A DNA stretch of 9,043 nt from Muribaculaceae bacterium (GTDB lineage: Bacteria; Bacteroidota; Bacteroidia; Bacteroidales; Muribaculaceae). The stretch spans positions 1 to 9,043 of the forward strand of contig JAIDUY010000376.1 of NCBI GenBank assembly GCA_029059965.1, in the 5' to 3' direction. Each line of letters begins with the position of its first letter. The stretch's first letter is position 1. Of this stretch, positions 6,666-9,043 are shown one piece after another. The notes beneath the pieces are model-generated. The model worked only from the letters and a program-made list of their open reading frames with translations. It ran no database searches and was not told the origin of the DNA. A program made the position numbers and the translations under genes.

Positions 6666-8321
6666 ATGCTTAAATCCTTTGTCTATCTCGTTCTTCTGAC
6701 GGCGACGATTTTTCTGATTGGCTGCACAGACTTCAGCGCGTGGGACGCCGATGCCGAACTGTCGTCCCCGGAACCGTCGTACCACGCCCGGGCGTGCGAC
6801 CTAATGGTTGAAAACGGTGACATGGGCCGATGCATCGAACTTCAGGAGAAAGCTGTAGACGAACTTCGACGCGGCGAAAACAGGGAATCGGCCCTGGAAA
6901 TTCTCTCGCAGATGGGATACATCTATGCCCGCAACGGCGAATTTCTCAAAAGTCTGATGTATCTTCAGGAGGCTTCCGATTCGCTCAGGATGTCCGGAAA
7001 AGGCCAAAATCACTTCGACGACAACGAGACTGTCGCCGCCATTAAACTTCTGGGCAACACATCAAACCTATACATCAGGATGGGGCTCTACAACGAAGCA
7101 CTCGCACTGAGCGACAGAGCCATGGCGCTCACCGGCGACAGCACTGTCAACCTGCGCAGCGACTTATTGCGAATGAGGGCTGTCATCTACGACCATATGA
7201 CCACCCCGGATTCCGCGATTGTGTGCAAGCGTCAGGCGCTGGAAGCCGCCCGGTCTATTGCCGACCCGGAAGAACGGCAGTTTCTGACAGTCCGGTCGGA
7301 GAACGAGATTGCCTGGTGGTACATCGAGCATCCCGATTATATGCCCGACTCCATAGCGGGCGCGCTGGCAGTGCTCGAACGGAATATCGGCAAGAGTTGC
7401 ACCGTCCCCACCGATTCGCTGCTGATAGGGCGTGCATATGCTTTGCTCGGCAATCACGCAAAGGGTATCTCCATCATGAAGTCCATGATTCCTGTTCACA
7501 GGAACAGAGGTACGGAAAACTTCGAGTTCGCCATGCAGATGCTCTCGGTGAGTCTGGTGGAAAATGCTCTCGACAGGCATGACTACGAAATATATCGCGA
7601 AACGTGTCAGCTCACCGACTCGACAAGAGCTCGGCTGACAGCCAATGCGCTGCTGGGCGCCGACTTCCGCTACCGCACATCGCAGATTCAGCGAGACAGA
7701 GACACGCTCAAGACGGAACTCTCCCTGACAAGGCAGCGAAATACGCTGCTGTGGGTCATCGCGTTCATGATTCTCGCCATAGCGGTCACAGCCGTATTTC
7801 TGCGCATCAGGCAGAAGAACACACTTCTGCGTATCCGTCAGGCCGAAATAGAAAGTCTGCTCCGGGAGCAGATCAGACTCAACACGGAAATCGAAAAAAT
7901 GAGAACCGGTGCTGAGCAGGGGGAGCTTGCAGCCGAACCCGGCAACACGGTGGAGGTCGGCAACGACGACGCCATTGACTGCGAAGAGGCTGACAACGAG
8001 GTGACAGACACCGGAGAAGAGTCGGATTCCTCGAAACTGCATTCGATGGTACTCCTCACCCAGACCGACGAAGCCCGTTTCCGCCGTCTGTTCGCCATCC
8101 TTAATCCCGGATTCATCGAGCATGTCCGCAGCCTTCATCCCGACATATCGCCGAGCGCCGAACTGGTGCTGATGCTCATACGGCTGCGGAAATCGAACGA
8201 GGAAATCGCCCTCGTCCTGGGCATAAAGCGGGAAAGCGTCAACAAGGCCCGCTATCGACTGCGTATGCTGTTTGGCCTGCCGAAAGAAACGGAACTCAAC
8301 GACTTTATCGCGCGGCTCTGA
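6666..8321 (+). CDS. TPR sensor protein with lipobox, membrane helix and C-terminal helix-turn-helix (probable membrane-bound regulator)
   Basis: The product is 551 residues. Residues 1-20 form a hydrophobic signal ending in a lipobox LIGC (C20). Residues about 40-340 are helical with TPR-like repeats, for example around 75-108 (ALEILSQMGYIYARNGEFLKSLMYLQEA) and 125-155 (AIKLLGNTSNLYIRMGLYNEALALSDRA). A membrane helix follows (361-379), then a probable coiled coil (383-412), an acidic linker (about 415-456) and a C-terminal helix-turn-helix at about 494-535 (SAELVLMLIRLRKSNEEIALVLGIKRESVNKARYRLR), similar to LuxR-type DNA-binding ends. This build suggests that the TPR part senses a ligand or protein in the periplasm and the cytoplasmic end binds DNA. 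Such proteins are frequent in Bacteroidetes and mostly unstudied. The frame opens with TTG at 6627, but ATG 6666 gives a well-formed signal peptide. The target genes are unknown; the convergent lipoprotein gene and pta-ackA are neighbours only. Confidence 0.85.
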   Translation: MLKSFVYLVLLTATIFLIGCTDFSAWDADAELSSPEPSYHARACDLMVENGDMGRCIELQEKAVDELRRGENRESALEILSQMGYIYARNGEFLKSLMYLQEASDSLRMSGKGQNHFDDNETVAAIKLLGNTSNLYIRMGLYNEALALSDRAMALTGDSTVNLRSDLLRMRAVIYDHMTTPDSAIVCKRQALEAARSIADPEERQFLTVRSENEIAWWYIEHPDYMPDSIAGALAVLERNIGKSCTVPTDSLLIGRAYALLGNHAKGISIMKSMIPVHRNRGTENFEFAMQMLSVSLVENALDRHDYEIYRETCQLTDSTRARLTANALLGADFRYRTSQIQRDRDTLKTELSLTRQRNTLLWVIAFMILAIAVTAVFLRIRQKNTLLRIRQAEIESLLREQIRLNTEIEKMRTGAEQGELAAEPGNTVEVGNDDAIDCEEADNEVTDTGEESDSSKLHSMVLLTQTDEARFRRLFAILNPGFIEHVRSLHPDISPSAELVLMLIRLRKSNEEIALVLGIKRESVNKARYRLRMLFGLPKETELNDFIARL

Positions 8322-8338
8322 CGACCATGGATAAACCC

Positions 8339-8842
8339 TTACCAGGGCAGCGGTTCGGTCATATTGACATAACGGGTGACCGTGATGGTGGCGCTTACCT
8401 GTCCGTTGCTGTCTTTGGCCAATACTTTGAATGTATCGTATGACGACTGCCATCGGCTGTCTTCATCGGCATCATCCCCTTCGATTTTGCTAAATGAGAA
8501 TACAAGCTTGTTTGAATCAACCAGTTGCACATTCCAGCTTCCGGTGGTCGATATGAATTTATTCGATATGGCGAATATCCTCTCGAGTGCTATTTCGGAG
8601 AAAGTCGTGCATTTGATTGTGAGCTCGCTCTCTTCGCAATTAGCCCATACATGGAGGCTCAAAGGGAGGCAATGCGGGTCGGGCGAATAGTACTCGGACC
8701 TCACATTCTCAGGACTGGATATATTCTCGGTCGAGAATAAAACCGGTGTTTTTTTGTCGGGATAGACGACTTCCTCTCCGGCGCAGCCGCCGATGGCAAG
8801 CGCGATTACAGGTACTATGAGTAACAGCAGAATCTTTTTCAT
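8339..8842 (-). CDS. Small lipoprotein of unknown function with possible Ig-like fold
   Basis: The product is 167 residues. MKKILLLLIVPVIALAIGGC is a clear lipoprotein signal with lipobox IGGC and lipidated C20. The mature protein begins C-A-G-E-E. Acidic residues just after the cysteine resemble the export signal that sends Bacteroidetes lipoproteins to the cell surface, so a surface location is possible. The rest is rich in beta-strand patterns. The end (DTFKVLAKDSNGQVSATITVTRY, about 136-158) looks like the last strands of an Ig-like or PKD-like domain. I do not recognise the family. The ATG at 8842 follows a promoter with a leader of about 30 A-rich bases and no Shine-Dalgarno sequence. 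The gene converges with the TPR-HTH gene, with 17 bases between the two stop codons, and begins close to an IS end. GC content is lower than in the left-hand genes. Confidence 0.75.
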   Translation of the reverse strand: MKKILLLLIVPVIALAIGGCAGEEVVYPDKKTPVLFSTENISSPENVRSEYYSPDPHCLPLSLHVWANCEESELTIKCTTFSEIALERIFAISNKFISTTGSWNVQLVDSNKLVFSFSKIEGDDADEDSRWQSSYDTFKVLAKDSNGQVSATITVTRYVNMTEPLPW

Positions 8843-8877
8843 TGGGGTGATTTTTTAGGTTATGGTACTATCTGTCG

Positions 8878-8908
8878 CAAAGTTAAGTAAATTCTGAACA
8901 ACAGCAAG
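8878..8908 (-). promoter_or_regulatory. Promoter of the lipoprotein gene
   Basis: On the - strand the -7 element TAACTTTG (8878-8885) is a full match to TAnnTTTG. CTTG (8905-8908), a near match to the -33 TTTG, lies 19 bases upstream, the expected spacing. Transcription would start near 8872, giving a leader of about 30 bases before ATG 8842. The octamer is identical to the one before pta. Confidence 0.7.
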
Positions 8909-8971
8909 AAAAATGCACTTTATTTTGACTTTTTTCTGCCGACCGCACAAAATAGAGGCTGCGCCGATTTG

Positions 8972-9014
8972 AACTGCACCCCAAAAGTTAGACAAAAACT
9001 TTTGGAGTGCAGTT
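8972..9014 (+). repeat. Hairpin at the IS left end, just before the transposase ORF
   Basis: AACTGCACCCCAAAAGTT (8972-8989) pairs with 8997-9014 at 17 of 18 positions, with a 7-base loop (AGACAAA). The right arm holds GGAG (9004-9007), the only Shine-Dalgarno-like sequence before the ATG at 9020. A transcript running in from outside the element would fold and hide it, a known way for IS elements to limit transposase made from outside promoters. Confidence 0.7.
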
Positions 9015-9019
9015 TGCTT

Positions 9020-9043
9020 ATGAAACACTCAGCTAAAGAAAAA
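9020..9043 (+). CDS. Start of probable IS3-type transposase OrfA (first 8 codons)
   Basis: ATG at 9020 opens a frame reading MKHSAKEK up to the window edge. In IS3-family elements the first ORF begins a short distance inside the left end and encodes a helix-turn-helix protein, OrfA. Position and the basic N-terminus fit, but 8 codons cannot prove it. Confidence 0.5.

Larger units (their letters stand above)
8970..9043 (+). mobile_element. Left end of an IS3-family-like insertion sequence (truncated by the window)
   Basis: From 8970 the sequence starts TGAACTGCACCCCAAAAGTT and continues AGACA, very like the terminal inverted repeats of IS3-family elements (IS150-type), which begin with TG and carry a CCCCAAAAGTTAGAC-like core. 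A short ORF opens at 9020. Only 74 bases of the element are present, so the right end, the target duplication and the family subgroup cannot be checked. The assignment comes from memory of the repeat type. Confidence 0.65.

Noticed and set aside
7164..8453. 429-codon open frame on the - strand across the TPR-HTH gene
   Set aside because: It overlaps a well-supported + strand gene and the end of the lipoprotein gene in another frame, and shows no domain pattern.

Overview
The window looks like chromosomal DNA from a GC-rich member of the Bacteroidales, possibly Muribaculaceae. This rests on a biosynthetic arginine decarboxylase, an MsrA-MsrB fusion and a TPR/membrane/helix-turn-helix protein of a kind common in Bacteroidetes. 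TAnnTTTG-type -7 promoter elements and the lack of Shine-Dalgarno sequences before most starts agree with it. The exact genus is inference.

Left part (1-4046, + strand): a compact run of housekeeping genes. In order they are the 3' end of speA (arginine decarboxylase), truA (tRNA pseudouridine synthase), an uncharacterised ATP-grasp-like protein, msrAB (methionine sulfoxide reductase fusion) and a comF-type phosphoribosyltransferase. Gaps are 7, 21 and 28 bases, and msrAB and comF overlap by 4 bases, so co-transcription is likely. The set is functionally mixed (polyamine synthesis, tRNA modification, protein repair, ComF). A strong hairpin that contains the comF stop codon closes the block.

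Middle part (4110-6331, - strand): pta followed by ackA, overlapping by 4 bases. Together they convert acetyl-CoA to acetate with ATP formation. A TAACTTTG -7 element lies 30 bases before pta.

Intergenic region (6332-6665): about 330 bases, AT-richer, with several inverted repeats, two oppositely oriented TAnnTTTG boxes and a doubtful 50-codon ORF. This is the least explained stretch of the window.

Right part (6666-9043): a + strand gene for a TPR protein with a lipobox, one transmembrane helix, a coiled coil and a C-terminal helix-turn-helix, probably a membrane-bound regulator. It converges with a small - strand lipoprotein gene that has its own promoter. At the right edge lies the left end of an IS3-family-like insertion sequence: a TG-started terminal repeat, a hairpin and the first 8 codons of an ORF. 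This side has the character of an accessory region. No CRISPR array, tRNA, rRNA or defence system was seen, and nothing in the window clearly amounts to a new biological system.
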